A stretch of 7,061 bases of DNA. Origin: UBA493 sp035655435. Lineage in GTDB: Archaea; Iainarchaeota; Iainarchaeia; Iainarchaeales; Iainarchaeaceae. The position numbers and the translations under genes were made by a program. The notes beneath the pieces were generated by a model. That model was not told the origin of the DNA and searched no databases. It saw nothing but the letters and a program-made list of their open reading frames with translations. Where the stretch lies: assembly GCA_035655435.1 (NCBI GenBank), contig DASRUN010000024.1, positions 1 through 7,061 on the forward strand. The letters are read 5' to 3'. Shown one piece after another: positions 1 to 6,142 of the stretch (the first letter of the stretch is position 1; every line of letters starts with the position of its first letter).

Positions 1-64
1 TTGGCTTTTTTATTCATTCGTGCAAAATAGTGGTTTTTTATTTTCAAATGCTGTAACTTTAACC

Positions 65-667
65 ATGCCTGAAGATCAAATTGCGCAAAAACAAGGCGCT
101 GATAGGAAAGAAGATTTCAAATTAACCCTTGAAGAAAAGGAAAAGCAGGAATTGCTTTCAAAAGGGAGAGTCAGCCTCATAATAGATTCCTATACTGAAA
201 TCTTTTCAGATTTTGATTCAAGAGAATACCACAAAAGGGCGCTTTCCGATGACTTTTTGAGCGAATCAAAAAAAATTTCAAAAGAAATTGAGGGAGCAGC
301 GGAACTCAGATTCCTCATTCCAAAAACTGTCAGAAATCAAGAGGATGAAAAAATAATTAAAAGAAGGCTCAAGGAACACTTCAAAAAGCAGCACAAAATT
401 CTTGCTGATGAAAATCAAACAACTAAGCGCAACTCGATACTACTGGCAGGCGCGGGCTTTGCAATGATGATAGGCGCAACGCTAATAAGAGTGAATGAGT
501 TGCATGAAATATTTTATACTGTTCTGCTTGTCATTTTAGAACCGGCAGGATGGTTTAGCCTCTGGTTCGCGCTTGATCAATTGTTTTATGCTTCAAAAGA
601 AAAAAAACACGAACTTGAATTCTATTCAAAAATGAGCAATGCGGAAATAATATTTGAAGAATACTAA
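65..667 (+). CDS. Conserved-looking two-helix membrane protein, function unknown
   Basis: I do not recognise a named family. Counting from the ATG at 65, the protein has 200 residues. About 120 charged, probably helical, cytosolic residues are followed by two hydrophobic segments, near 123-142 (NSILLAGAGFAMMIGATLI) and 149-174 (containing LEPAGWFSLWFALDQLF), and then a short charged tail. The stretch FSDFDSREYHKRALSDDFL (about 47-65), the segment ELRFLIP and the LEPAGW motif in helix 2 look like family-wide conserved blocks, and I recall similar architectures among uncharacterised proteins. The tail ends FYSKMSNAEIIFEEY. The frame stays open leftward through a GTG at 20 to the window edge, so a longer N-terminus cannot be excluded. 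I prefer the ATG at 65 because the residues before it read like AT-rich noncoding sequence. No ribosome binding site precedes it, so it may be leaderless. It converges with the DUF1801-like gene, leaving a 4-base gap. Confidence 0.72.
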   Translation: MPEDQIAQKQGADRKEDFKLTLEEKEKQELLSKGRVSLIIDSYTEIFSDFDSREYHKRALSDDFLSESKKISKEIEGAAELRFLIPKTVRNQEDEKIIKRRLKEHFKKQHKILADENQTTKRNSILLAGAGFAMMIGATLIRVNELHEIFYTVLLVILEPAGWFSLWFALDQLFYASKEKKHELEFYSKMSNAEIIFEEY

Positions 668-671
668 AAAA

Positions 672-1133
672 TCATTTCTTTGCTTTCGTGAATCTTCGCG
701 ATTTTTCATACACTTTAATCAATTCATCGACCGAAGTCAAGGTAATGGTCTTTCCAATTACATCCAATGGAAGATCATCTAATTTTTTGAAATGCACGCA
801 TGATTTTCCCATGTCAAGCTTTTTTCCGGATTTCTTATAAGCATCTTTGAACCATTTTTCGGTTTCCTTATTTCCATAAACGTTCATCAAATAAATACTC
901 ATATAATTTTTCTGCGAAGCAAGTGCAGCAATTCCAAGGGGCTGATTATTGTAAGTGTTTGGATATTTGCTCAATGGAATAGCGTAACCAATCATTCCAA
1001 ACATCATGCATTCTTCATAACCTTTTGGCAAGTTCTTAAGAATCACTTTTCGAACAGCTGAAATTGCCTCTCTTCGTTCTTGAGGAAGTTCCTTTAGATA
1101 CTGTTCAACTGTTTTGGCATTGCTGGAAACCAT
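672..1133 (-). CDS. DUF1801 (YdhG-like) family protein
   Basis: A 153-residue soluble protein that fits the DUF1801/YdhG-like fold. It opens with the typical pattern of a helix reading VEQYLKELPQERREAISAVR (about 9-28), then LPKGYEECMMFGMIGYAIPL, where family members show a similar small-residue turn. A central block follows (ALASQKNYMSIYLMNVYGN), then a C-terminal lysine-rich helix. No catalytic function is established for the family as far as I know, so I assign none. It is the last gene of the polyamine block. Its ATG lies 3 bases after the stop of the deiminase/amidase fusion, and a GAAGG purine stretch inside the end of that gene, 8 bases before the ATG, can serve as ribosome binding site. 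The two genes are therefore probably translated together. A DUF1801 protein in a polyamine operon is unusual and may be a passenger or an accessory factor. Confidence 0.85.
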   Translation of the reverse strand: MVSSNAKTVEQYLKELPQERREAISAVRKVILKNLPKGYEECMMFGMIGYAIPLSKYPNTYNNQPLGIAALASQKNYMSIYLMNVYGNKETEKWFKDAYKKSGKKLDMGKSCVHFKKLDDLPLDVIGKTITLTSVDELIKVYEKSRRFTKAKK

Positions 1134-1136
1134 GCT

Positions 1137-3035
1137 TCAAACCTTCGGCTCCTGTTGAGTAATACAATGTATTGTTCCGCCGCCGGAAATAATATTAGAA
1201 CAATCAATCGGAATTACGTTTCTTCCGCGGAAATGCTTTGAAATAATTTTAAGAGCGGTTTTATCCTGAGGGACGTTAAAAACCGGCTGTAAAACGCAAT
1301 TATTTGCAATGTAAAAATTAGTATAACTCGCAGCCATTCTGTTTCTTTCCGAATCAAACACTTTCGGAACAGGAAGCTTAACCAAATTGAACTTTTTTCC
1401 ATCTGCATTTGTTGCACTTTTTAAAATTTGATAATTTTTTGCAAGGCTGGAATAATTCTCATCATTTTTTTTGGTTTCGTGCGAAAAAAGAATTGTATTT
1501 TCATCCACAAAGCGTGCCAAATTATCTATGTGGCCATCAGTGTGATCTGTTGGAAAACCGATTTTCAACCAAATAACTTTTTCCGCGCCTAAAAAGTGTT
1601 TTAAGTTCTCCTCAATCAAATCCTTTGAAAGTGAAGGGTTTCTATTTTTGTTCAATAAGCAGGATTCGGTTGTTAGAATAACTCCGTTTCCATTTGTTTC
1701 AATTGCGCCGCCTTCATTCACAAAACCTGCATTGAAAACAGGCACTTTCATTTTTCGGTTTACAATCGAAGGCATTATTTTGTCTTTCAAAAGTTCTTTG
1801 TATTTATTTCCCCAGGAATTGAAAATCCATTGCGTGAAAGCGAGTTTCTTCTTTTCGCGGTTAACCAAAAATGTGGGCCCATAATCGCGGAACCAAACAT
1901 CAGCATACTTATGTTCGAAAAAAACAATTTTTTTAAGATCAACTTTGTTTTGTGAAAGAATTTTCTTTGCGCGCAAAAGCATTGGTTTTCCTGTAACAAA
2001 TAATTTTACTTTTTCGCTTTTTGTAACTTGCAGGGCTTTGATTATTTTTGCAAAATCATGTTCAACCTTTGCAAGCTGCGGAAAAGTTATTTTATCATGC
2101 GGCCAAGCAAGGTAAACTGCAGAGTGTTTTTCCCATTCCGCGGGAAAAGAATAATTCAATGAAAGCGGGCTTGTTTCCGAAACTTTTTGCGAAGTTTTTT
2201 TCTTCACAAGCGCTTTATAGGAATCAGGAACACGGTTTCTCAAAAACCCCCAGCCTTTTCGGATTCTTTCATTATTGCTCAAATCTATTTCCGCAACAAA
2301 AACTCCTTCTTTTCCGCCGGCTTTTTTCACAAATTTTCCAAATGCATCAGTAACAAAAGAATTTCCCCAAAAATCTAATTTTCCTTCCAAACCAACTCTA
2401 TTTACGCCAACAACATGAATTCCATTTGCGATAGAATGGCTTTTTTGTATTGTTAACCAGGATTCGAGCCAATTATCAGGGGCTTTGTAACCCTTAATCC
2501 AGCCAATTGCGGTTGGGTAAAAGAGAATATCCGCGCCTTTCAAAGTGCTTGCGCGCGCAGCTTCAGGAAACCATTGATCGAAGCAAATAAGAATTGAAAT
2601 TTTTGCTTTTTTGGTTTTGAAAATCTTAAAACCGGTATTTCCTTTCTCAAAATAATTCTTTTCGTAAAAAAGAGGATCATGCGGAATGTGAGTTTTCCTA
2701 TATTTTCCCAAAATTTTTCCATCTTCTACAACAACTATAGAATTGTAATATTTCGAACCACTTTTTTCATACAATGGAACAATAATTGCAACTTCTAATT
2801 CTTTGGAAAGCGAGCGCATTTTATTTGTTGTTTTTCCCGGAATAGGTTCGGCAAATTTTTTTGCACTACTTTGTTCATCCTGCGGAAAATAAAGAGTATT
2901 GAAAAGTTCAGGCAAGCAAATAATATCCGCGCGCTGTTTTGCAGCTTTTTTTATAAGAGAAATTGCTTTGGAAATATTTTTGTCCTTGTTTTTGGACATT
3001 TGCATTTGAACTACGCCGATTCTAAGTTTCTGCAT
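1137..3035 (-). CDS. aguB-aguA: Fused N-carbamoylputrescine amidase / agmatine deiminase
   Basis: A single 632-residue reading frame holds two enzymes that act in succession. Residues about 4-265 are a carbon-nitrogen (nitrilase-superfamily) hydrolase with the full catalytic triad: Glu43 in LPELF, Lys114 in YRKTHIP and Cys151 in ILICFDQWFPEAAR. The YRKTHIPHDPLFYEKNYF block is typical of N-carbamoylputrescine amidase (AguB). A polar, lysine-rich linker (about 272-292) leads to residues about 293-626, an agmatine deiminase (AguA, PAD_porph fold) with DVWFRDYGPT (379-388), NEGGAIETNG (440-449), DHTDGHIDN with His502, and the nucleophile Cys624 in GGGTIHC. AguA turns agmatine into N-carbamoylputrescine plus ammonia; AguB then releases putrescine, CO2 and ammonia. 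Each half has about the normal length of the free enzyme, so neither looks decayed. The ATG at 3035 has GGAG 6 bases upstream and lies 25 bases after the upstream gene. Substrate assignment is by family; the paired domains make it strong. Confidence 0.93.
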   Translation of the reverse strand: MQKLRIGVVQMQMSKNKDKNISKAISLIKKAAKQRADIICLPELFNTLYFPQDEQSSAKKFAEPIPGKTTNKMRSLSKELEVAIIVPLYEKSGSKYYNSIVVVEDGKILGKYRKTHIPHDPLFYEKNYFEKGNTGFKIFKTKKAKISILICFDQWFPEAARASTLKGADILFYPTAIGWIKGYKAPDNWLESWLTIQKSHSIANGIHVVGVNRVGLEGKLDFWGNSFVTDAFGKFVKKAGGKEGVFVAEIDLSNNERIRKGWGFLRNRVPDSYKALVKKKTSQKVSETSPLSLNYSFPAEWEKHSAVYLAWPHDKITFPQLAKVEHDFAKIIKALQVTKSEKVKLFVTGKPMLLRAKKILSQNKVDLKKIVFFEHKYADVWFRDYGPTFLVNREKKKLAFTQWIFNSWGNKYKELLKDKIMPSIVNRKMKVPVFNAGFVNEGGAIETNGNGVILTTESCLLNKNRNPSLSKDLIEENLKHFLGAEKVIWLKIGFPTDHTDGHIDNLARFVDENTILFSHETKKNDENYSSLAKNYQILKSATNADGKKFNLVKLPVPKVFDSERNRMAASYTNFYIANNCVLQPVFNVPQDKTALKIISKHFRGRNVIPIDCSNIISGGGTIHCITQQEPKV

Positions 3036-3060
3036 TTAGAACTCCAGGGAGAAAAAGAAT

Positions 3061-4092
3061 TTATTTGTATATTTTTGACCAATTCCTGGCTTTCCTCTTT
3101 TTCCAGGAACCTTTATGATAAACATAGCTTGCTATAAGAGGCAAAACAGATGTTGCTTCGGCAAAAACCATTTGCTCATAAGTAGTATCAACTTTTCCCC
3201 AAGAACTTGCTTCTTTCAAAGTGGAACTAGAGCAGGCTCCATCTCTAACATCCGCAACAGTAATTTGAACCGCGTACCTATGCATCGGAACATCTTTTCC
3301 CAAAATTTCCGCGCACACAACAGTGTCCTGTGCAAAATTCTTTGGAACTCCTCCTCCAATCATGAACAAACCGCTTGTGGGGCTCTTCATTTTAATTTCC
3401 GTAAGTTCTCTAAAATCCGCAACCGAATCAATTGTAAGATAAGGAAGGTTTTTTTTCATTCTTTCAACCTGATGGACAACTAATCCAAATCCCGCGCTTG
3501 AATCCGAAAATGCGGGACAAAAAATCGGAACATTTTTTTCGTAAGCAACCTGCACAAGAGAATCTTTTTTCTTAGAATGTTTCTTGAGGTATTTTCCCAT
3601 TTCCATTATGAATTCGCGCGAAGAATACGGTCTTGGTTCAAGCGAATCGGCAATTTTTCTAATTGCCATATCACAATGTTGCAATTGCTGTTCATCAATA
3701 TAAGTGTCGTAAATTCTGTCGATGTACAAATCCCTTAATTTGTTGTCATCCACAAACTGGCTTCCTTGATAATGTTTGAAACCAAGTGCTTCGAAAAAAT
3801 CCATGTCAACTATTGATGCGCCTGTTGCAACAATGGCATCAATCATGTTATTCTTAACCATTTCAACATAGATTTGCATGCAACCCCCGGCACTTGTTGA
3901 ACCCGCAAGTGTCAAAATATTGGTGCTTCCTTTATCGGAAATCATTCTTTCAAAAATTTCAGCCGCCCTATAAGTGTCGCGTGCGGTAAAAGACATGTTT
4001 TTCATTGATTCGATTATTTTTGTTGAATCAAACGACTTGATGTCCACGTGTTTTATTGTATCTTTGAGCAATGTTTTTCTTGTATATTTCAT
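3061..4092 (-). CDS. Deoxyhypusine synthase-fold enzyme (DHS-like; possibly homospermidine synthase)
   Basis: A 343-residue NAD-dependent deoxyhypusine synthase family protein of usual length. Visible family blocks are NILTLAGSTSAGGCMQIYVE (59-78), the MIDAIVATGASIVDMDFFE region (83-101), PAFSDSSAGFG (194-204), GGGVPKNFAQD (246-256) and SSWGKVD (296-302). Lys300 corresponds to the lysine that carries the aminobutyl group (Lys329 in human DHS); Trp298 and Glu294 also match. Canonical DHS moves the butylamine part of spermidine to a lysine of aIF5A, making deoxyhypusine. However, by my motif alignment the spermidine-contacting residues Asp243, His288 and Asp316 of human DHS are replaced here by Phe202, Asn252 and Cys287 or a neighbour. 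GGGVPKNF is, from memory, the signature of the bacterial DHS-like branch, some members of which make homospermidine. The neighbouring putrescine pathway fits either role. The ATG at 4092 is preceded by GGTG at 7 bases. The family call is firm; the reaction is open. Confidence 0.92.
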   Translation of the reverse strand: MKYTRKTLLKDTIKHVDIKSFDSTKIIESMKNMSFTARDTYRAAEIFERMISDKGSTNILTLAGSTSAGGCMQIYVEMVKNNMIDAIVATGASIVDMDFFEALGFKHYQGSQFVDDNKLRDLYIDRIYDTYIDEQQLQHCDMAIRKIADSLEPRPYSSREFIMEMGKYLKKHSKKKDSLVQVAYEKNVPIFCPAFSDSSAGFGLVVHQVERMKKNLPYLTIDSVADFRELTEIKMKSPTSGLFMIGGGVPKNFAQDTVVCAEILGKDVPMHRYAVQITVADVRDGACSSSTLKEASSWGKVDTTYEQMVFAEATSVLPLIASYVYHKGSWKKRKARNWSKIYK

Positions 4093-4133
4093 TATAACCC
4101 ACCCAATTGTTTGCGTAAAAAGGAGATTTTAAG

Positions 4134-4141
4134 AAAAAAAA
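4134..4141 (-). terminator. T-run after speD, possible partial terminator
   Basis: Eight consecutive T residues on the minus strand, 9 bases past the speD stop and within the 58-base gap before the DHS-like gene. A further T5 lies downstream. Archaeal polymerase can terminate at such runs without a hairpin, so speD could be transcribed more than the genes behind it. It may equally be AT-rich background. Confidence 0.25.
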
Positions 4142-4150
4142 TTATTTTAT

Positions 4151-4609
4151 TTATTTGAACTTTGCCCTTGCCTTTGTTTTTATTGGAGCTTTGTTCATGA
4201 GCATTGCAAGGTTCTTGGTTCTTACAAATTCAAGTTCCCTTTTTGCAAGCTTTATTTTCTCATCCTTTCCCTTGAAGTATTCTCTAAACAATTCAAGCGC
4301 TTTTTCAACATCAAAAGGTTTACATGAGTAAACATCCGCCGTGAAAAATCCGTCCTGCGGGAATGTGTGAATGCTGATGTGCGATTCTGCAATGAGCATT
4401 ATAGCGGTAATTCCGCCCCTATCCCAAGAGTCTCCGCCGGGATATGAAATCAAATAAGGGGCTATTAGTTTTTTCATTCCGAGTGCTTCAGGAAGTTCGT
4501 TTAGGAATTTCTGAATCAATTCAGTATTGGCTAACGCTTTCTTGTCGCAACCGAAAGTATCGAGCATCAAGTGCGTTCCGTCTAATCTGATAGATTCGTT
4601 GTTTTCCAT
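4151..4609 (-). CDS. speD: SpeD-family pyruvoyl-dependent decarboxylase (AdoMet or arginine decarboxylase)
   Basis: A 152-residue class 1B SpeD proenzyme (archaeal/Thermotoga type). The block IAESHISIHTFPQDGFFTAD (73-92) contains the self-cleavage site Glu75-Ser76, where Ser76 becomes the pyruvoyl group of the alpha chain. His81 and Cys96 (in DVYSCK) match the processing histidine and catalytic cysteine of Thermotoga maritima SpeD (His68, Cys83) at a constant offset of 13. In the same alignment Trp70 and Glu72, part of the AdoMet site, become Phe83 and Gln85. Classical SpeD makes decarboxylated AdoMet for spermidine synthase. Homologues that decarboxylate arginine or ornithine are known, and agmatine production would suit the downstream agmatine-using fusion. 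The C-terminus (about 117-152) is a lysine-rich extension beyond the T. maritima length. An in-frame GTG at 4621 and ATG at 4618 lie upstream, but GGTGAT placed 7 bases before the ATG at 4609 favours that start. It is first in the operon. Confidence 0.9.
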   Translation of the reverse strand: MENNESIRLDGTHLMLDTFGCDKKALANTELIQKFLNELPEALGMKKLIAPYLISYPGGDSWDRGGITAIMLIAESHISIHTFPQDGFFTADVYSCKPFDVEKALELFREYFKGKDEKIKLAKRELEFVRTKNLAMLMNKAPIKTKARAKFK

Positions 4610-4616
4610 TCTTCCC

Positions 4617-4623
4617 ATCACCC
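4617..4623 (-). promoter_or_regulatory. Ribosome binding site deciding the speD start
   Basis: GGGTGAT on the minus strand matches the 16S rRNA 3' tail in the form common in archaea and ends 7 bases before the ATG at 4609. The motif itself contains the alternative GTG (4621) and overlaps the alternative ATG (4618), so those codons are more likely part of the binding site than starts. Confidence 0.6.
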
Positions 4624-4667
4624 TTCCAATCCAAACTTTTTTTGAAATACACCTTTAAAGTGCAGAA

Positions 4668-4684
4668 CTATATAGTGTTTCCCG
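4668..4684 (-). promoter_or_regulatory. Probable archaeal promoter (TATA box plus BRE-like stretch) of the speD operon
   Basis: Read on the minus strand, CGGGAAACACTATATAG places a purine-rich BRE-like GGGAAAC next to a TATA-like CTATATAG (4675-4668). Transcription would start about 25 bases downstream, near 4645, leaving a leader of some 35 bases that includes the GGTGAT site. A second AT-rich palindrome, TATTTAAATA at 4686-4695, is a possible alternative. This is motif reading only, with no transcript evidence. Confidence 0.45.
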
Positions 4685-4710
4685 TTATTTAAATACTTTG
4701 CGGTGAGATT

Positions 4711-4980
4711 GTGGAGTTTATAGCTGTTTTAATTGGGTTTATGGAGTTTTAAATGGATTCCTTTGGTTTAAAGAAGCTATAAACGTCCATTTTTGGTTTT
4801 AAGAAGTTTAAAATGAACCTTATTTTGCCAGAAAGGTTTAAAATGAGCCCTATTTTTTGGGCATGGTTTAACCTGTTCCTTTGAGTTTCTTTAACCTTAA
4901 TCAAGCCCGTTTGCATAACCCCTTGGTTTAAAGTGGATGAACACGAATCCAACCGGTTATAAGGAAAGTAAACTAAAAAA
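4711..4980. repeat. Degenerate tandem array with a 30-bp period
   Basis: Nine consecutive 30-base units start at 4711, 4741, 4771 and so on to 4951. Positions 5-15 of the unit tend toward GGTTTAAAATG: AGTTTTAAATG in the 4741 unit, AGTTTAAAATG in 4801, GGTTTAAAATG in 4831, GGTTTAACCTG in 4861 and GGTTTAAAGTG in 4921. By hand count, unit 4711 matches 4741 at 18 of 30 positions, 4771 matches 4801 at 16, 4801 matches 4831 at 21, and 4831 matches 4861 at 17. The 4891 unit has lost the motif, and 4951 keeps only GGTTATAAG. Weaker echoes at the same phase occur at 5011 (TTATAATGG) and 5041 (GTTATAAGCG). The array lies just upstream of the speD promoter. Confidence 0.7.
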
Positions 4981-5115
4981 TTCTGATTTATTGAATTTTC
5001 AAAATAAAATTTCTTATAATGGTTCATTTCTCGAATTAAACAAGTTATAAGCGTTTTACACTTGTTGAGTGAATGAGTTTATTTCAATTTGTTAAAATTT
5101 GGCCTTTCAAGGCAG

Positions 5116-6063
5116 TTATCTAAAAATATTTCCATTTTCAATGCTAAATTGCACTATCAGGAAAATAATGTACAGTGCGATAAGCACCAAACCGTGTTTT
5201 TTTCCAATGCTTTTTTTGTGCAAAAACATGAGCGAAAGAATGAACAAAGCAATTATCATTGATGTTCCGCTTGAAAGCACAAGCACGGAATTTTCTACTT
5301 TTATGGGCGCAATAAGTGCAATAATTCCAATTGTGAGTGTACAATCCGCAAACACATTCCCCAAAATATCGCCAAAACCAAGTTCGCTGTGTTTTCTTTT
5401 CGCAGCCTGGAGTGCAAACATCAATTCCGGCATGCATGTTCCAATCGCCAAAATAACTCCGACAAAAAAAATCGGGAGCGCAAGTCCAACACTAAGGTCG
5501 TGTGCAGCCTCGGTAATAAAGTGCCCGGAAACAAACATTATCGCAAGCGCAAACAAGAGAACAATTGCATCAAGAAACAAAGGGTCTTTTTTATCTTCAA
5601 AATGATGCACATGTTCTGTTCGTGTAATACTGAAAACATAAACAAAAAAACCCGCTAAAAGAATTATGCCATCAATCCTGGATATTTCTCCATCCAAAAG
5701 AAGAATAATAGGAAGAAATACAACTCCGATCAGAAGCCAAATTTTTTTTATAACCTCGGAATGAAGTGTTATTTTTGGTGCAAGCAATGCAACCAAACCT
5801 ATAATGAGTGTAAGGTCCGCAACATTGGATCCAAAAACAATTCCAAGACCAAAATTTGATTCTCCTGAAAGCGCGGAATTTATTCCAATTGAAAGCTCCG
5901 GAAGAATCGCTATTACACCAACGGCAATAAAGCTGGTAACATATTCCGGCATGTCAAAATGTTTTGCAAGCCGCAGTACTCTAACAACCGTAAATTCTGA
6001 ACTTTTAAGGAGAACAACCATTCCAACTAAAATAATCAGCAGAGGAAAAAACAATGCACTCAC
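5116..6063 (-). CDS. CaCA-family sodium/calcium-type cation exchanger
   Basis: A 315-residue integral membrane protein, the usual length of prokaryotic exchangers, with about ten hydrophobic segments in two homologous halves. Alpha repeat 1 spans about 41-94 (AILPELSIGINSALSG, then GIVFGSNVADLTLIIG); alpha repeat 2 spans about 200-252 (AIGTCMPELMFALQAAKR, then GDILGNVFADCTLTIG). Both cation-binding glutamates are present (Glu56, Glu213), as is Asp240. The residue matching Asn81 of the Methanocaldococcus NCX is Asp83, and the usual GTSLPE of repeat 1 reads AILPE, so ion selectivity may differ from the model Na+/Ca2+ exchanger. The loop between the halves has a histidine cluster (TEHVHHFED, 149-157). 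The start is a GTG directly after an in-frame TAA, with no clear ribosome binding site; the first helix begins almost at once, so a later start would damage it. It is separated from the genes on both sides and has no evident link to polyamines. Confidence 0.92.
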   Translation of the reverse strand: MSALFFPLLIILVGMVVLLKSSEFTVVRVLRLAKHFDMPEYVTSFIAVGVIAILPELSIGINSALSGESNFGLGIVFGSNVADLTLIIGLVALLAPKITLHSEVIKKIWLLIGVVFLPIILLLDGEISRIDGIILLAGFFVYVFSITRTEHVHHFEDKKDPLFLDAIVLLFALAIMFVSGHFITEAAHDLSVGLALPIFFVGVILAIGTCMPELMFALQAAKRKHSELGFGDILGNVFADCTLTIGIIALIAPIKVENSVLVLSSGTSMIIALFILSLMFLHKKSIGKKHGLVLIALYIIFLIVQFSIENGNIFR

Positions 6064-6103
6064 TTATTAACTAAAATTTAACAACTTAATAATCCTGCCT
6101 ATT

Positions 6104-6110
6104 AAAAAAA
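6104..6110 (-). terminator. T-run downstream of the acyltransferase gene
   Basis: Seven consecutive T residues on the minus strand, about 32 bases after the acyltransferase stop and before the exchanger start, a suitable place for an archaeal T-run terminator. The AT-rich bases between here and 6064 probably carry the exchanger promoter, but I cannot single out a TATA box. Confidence 0.3.
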
Positions 6111-6142
6111 TTTGAAATAATTTACGTTGATTCCGCGGCAAA

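Larger units (their letters stand above)
4610..5115. other. Gene-free region between the exchanger gene and the speD operon
   Basis: About 500 AT-rich bases without a convincing gene. From the right it holds a small possible stem (GCCT/AGGC around TTCA, 5102-5113) just after the exchanger stop, a loosely structured AT-rich part (4981-5101), the 30-bp array, then the speD promoter and leader. I see no tRNA, no riboswitch-like fold and no CRISPR structure. A minus-strand frame of 92 codons (5027-4749) runs through the array, but it looks like a by-product of the 30-bp (10-codon) periodicity. Confidence 0.6.

Noticed and set aside
293..667. A link between the two-helix membrane protein and the polyamine operon
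   Set aside because: It is on the opposite strand, converging end to end, so it cannot be part of the operon; nothing in its sequence suggests polyamine transport.
1648..2378. Plus-strand reading frames opposite the fusion gene
   Set aside because: They are short, have no domain signal, and lie antisense to a frame with two complete sets of catalytic motifs.
1137..3035. The fusion as a sequencing or assembly artefact
   Set aside because: It would require loss of a stop and a start with the frame kept. The linker is a plausible polar tether and both domains are intact, so a true fusion is more likely, though reads should confirm it.
4609..4621. GTG at 4621 or ATG at 4618 as the speD start
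   Set aside because: Both fall within or overlap the GGTGAT ribosome binding site that is ideally spaced for the ATG at 4609.
4711..4980. CRISPR array
   Set aside because: The units are contiguous and degenerate throughout, with no conserved repeat separated by unique spacers and no cas genes nearby.
4749..5027. A 92-codon minus-strand reading frame inside the repeat region
   Set aside because: It has no ribosome binding site and no recognisable domain. It runs through the 30-bp array, where a 10-codon period keeps the same frame open by repetition. The next upstream-phase units contain stops.
5102..5113. Stem-loop terminator after the exchanger gene
   Set aside because: The stem is only 4-5 base pairs and is not followed by a clear T-run on the minus strand, so I do not list it as a terminator.
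5099..5658. Plus-strand frames opposite the exchanger gene
   Set aside because: Their serine- and isoleucine-rich or cysteine-rich composition is what antisense of a membrane protein gives; the minus strand carries both alpha repeats.
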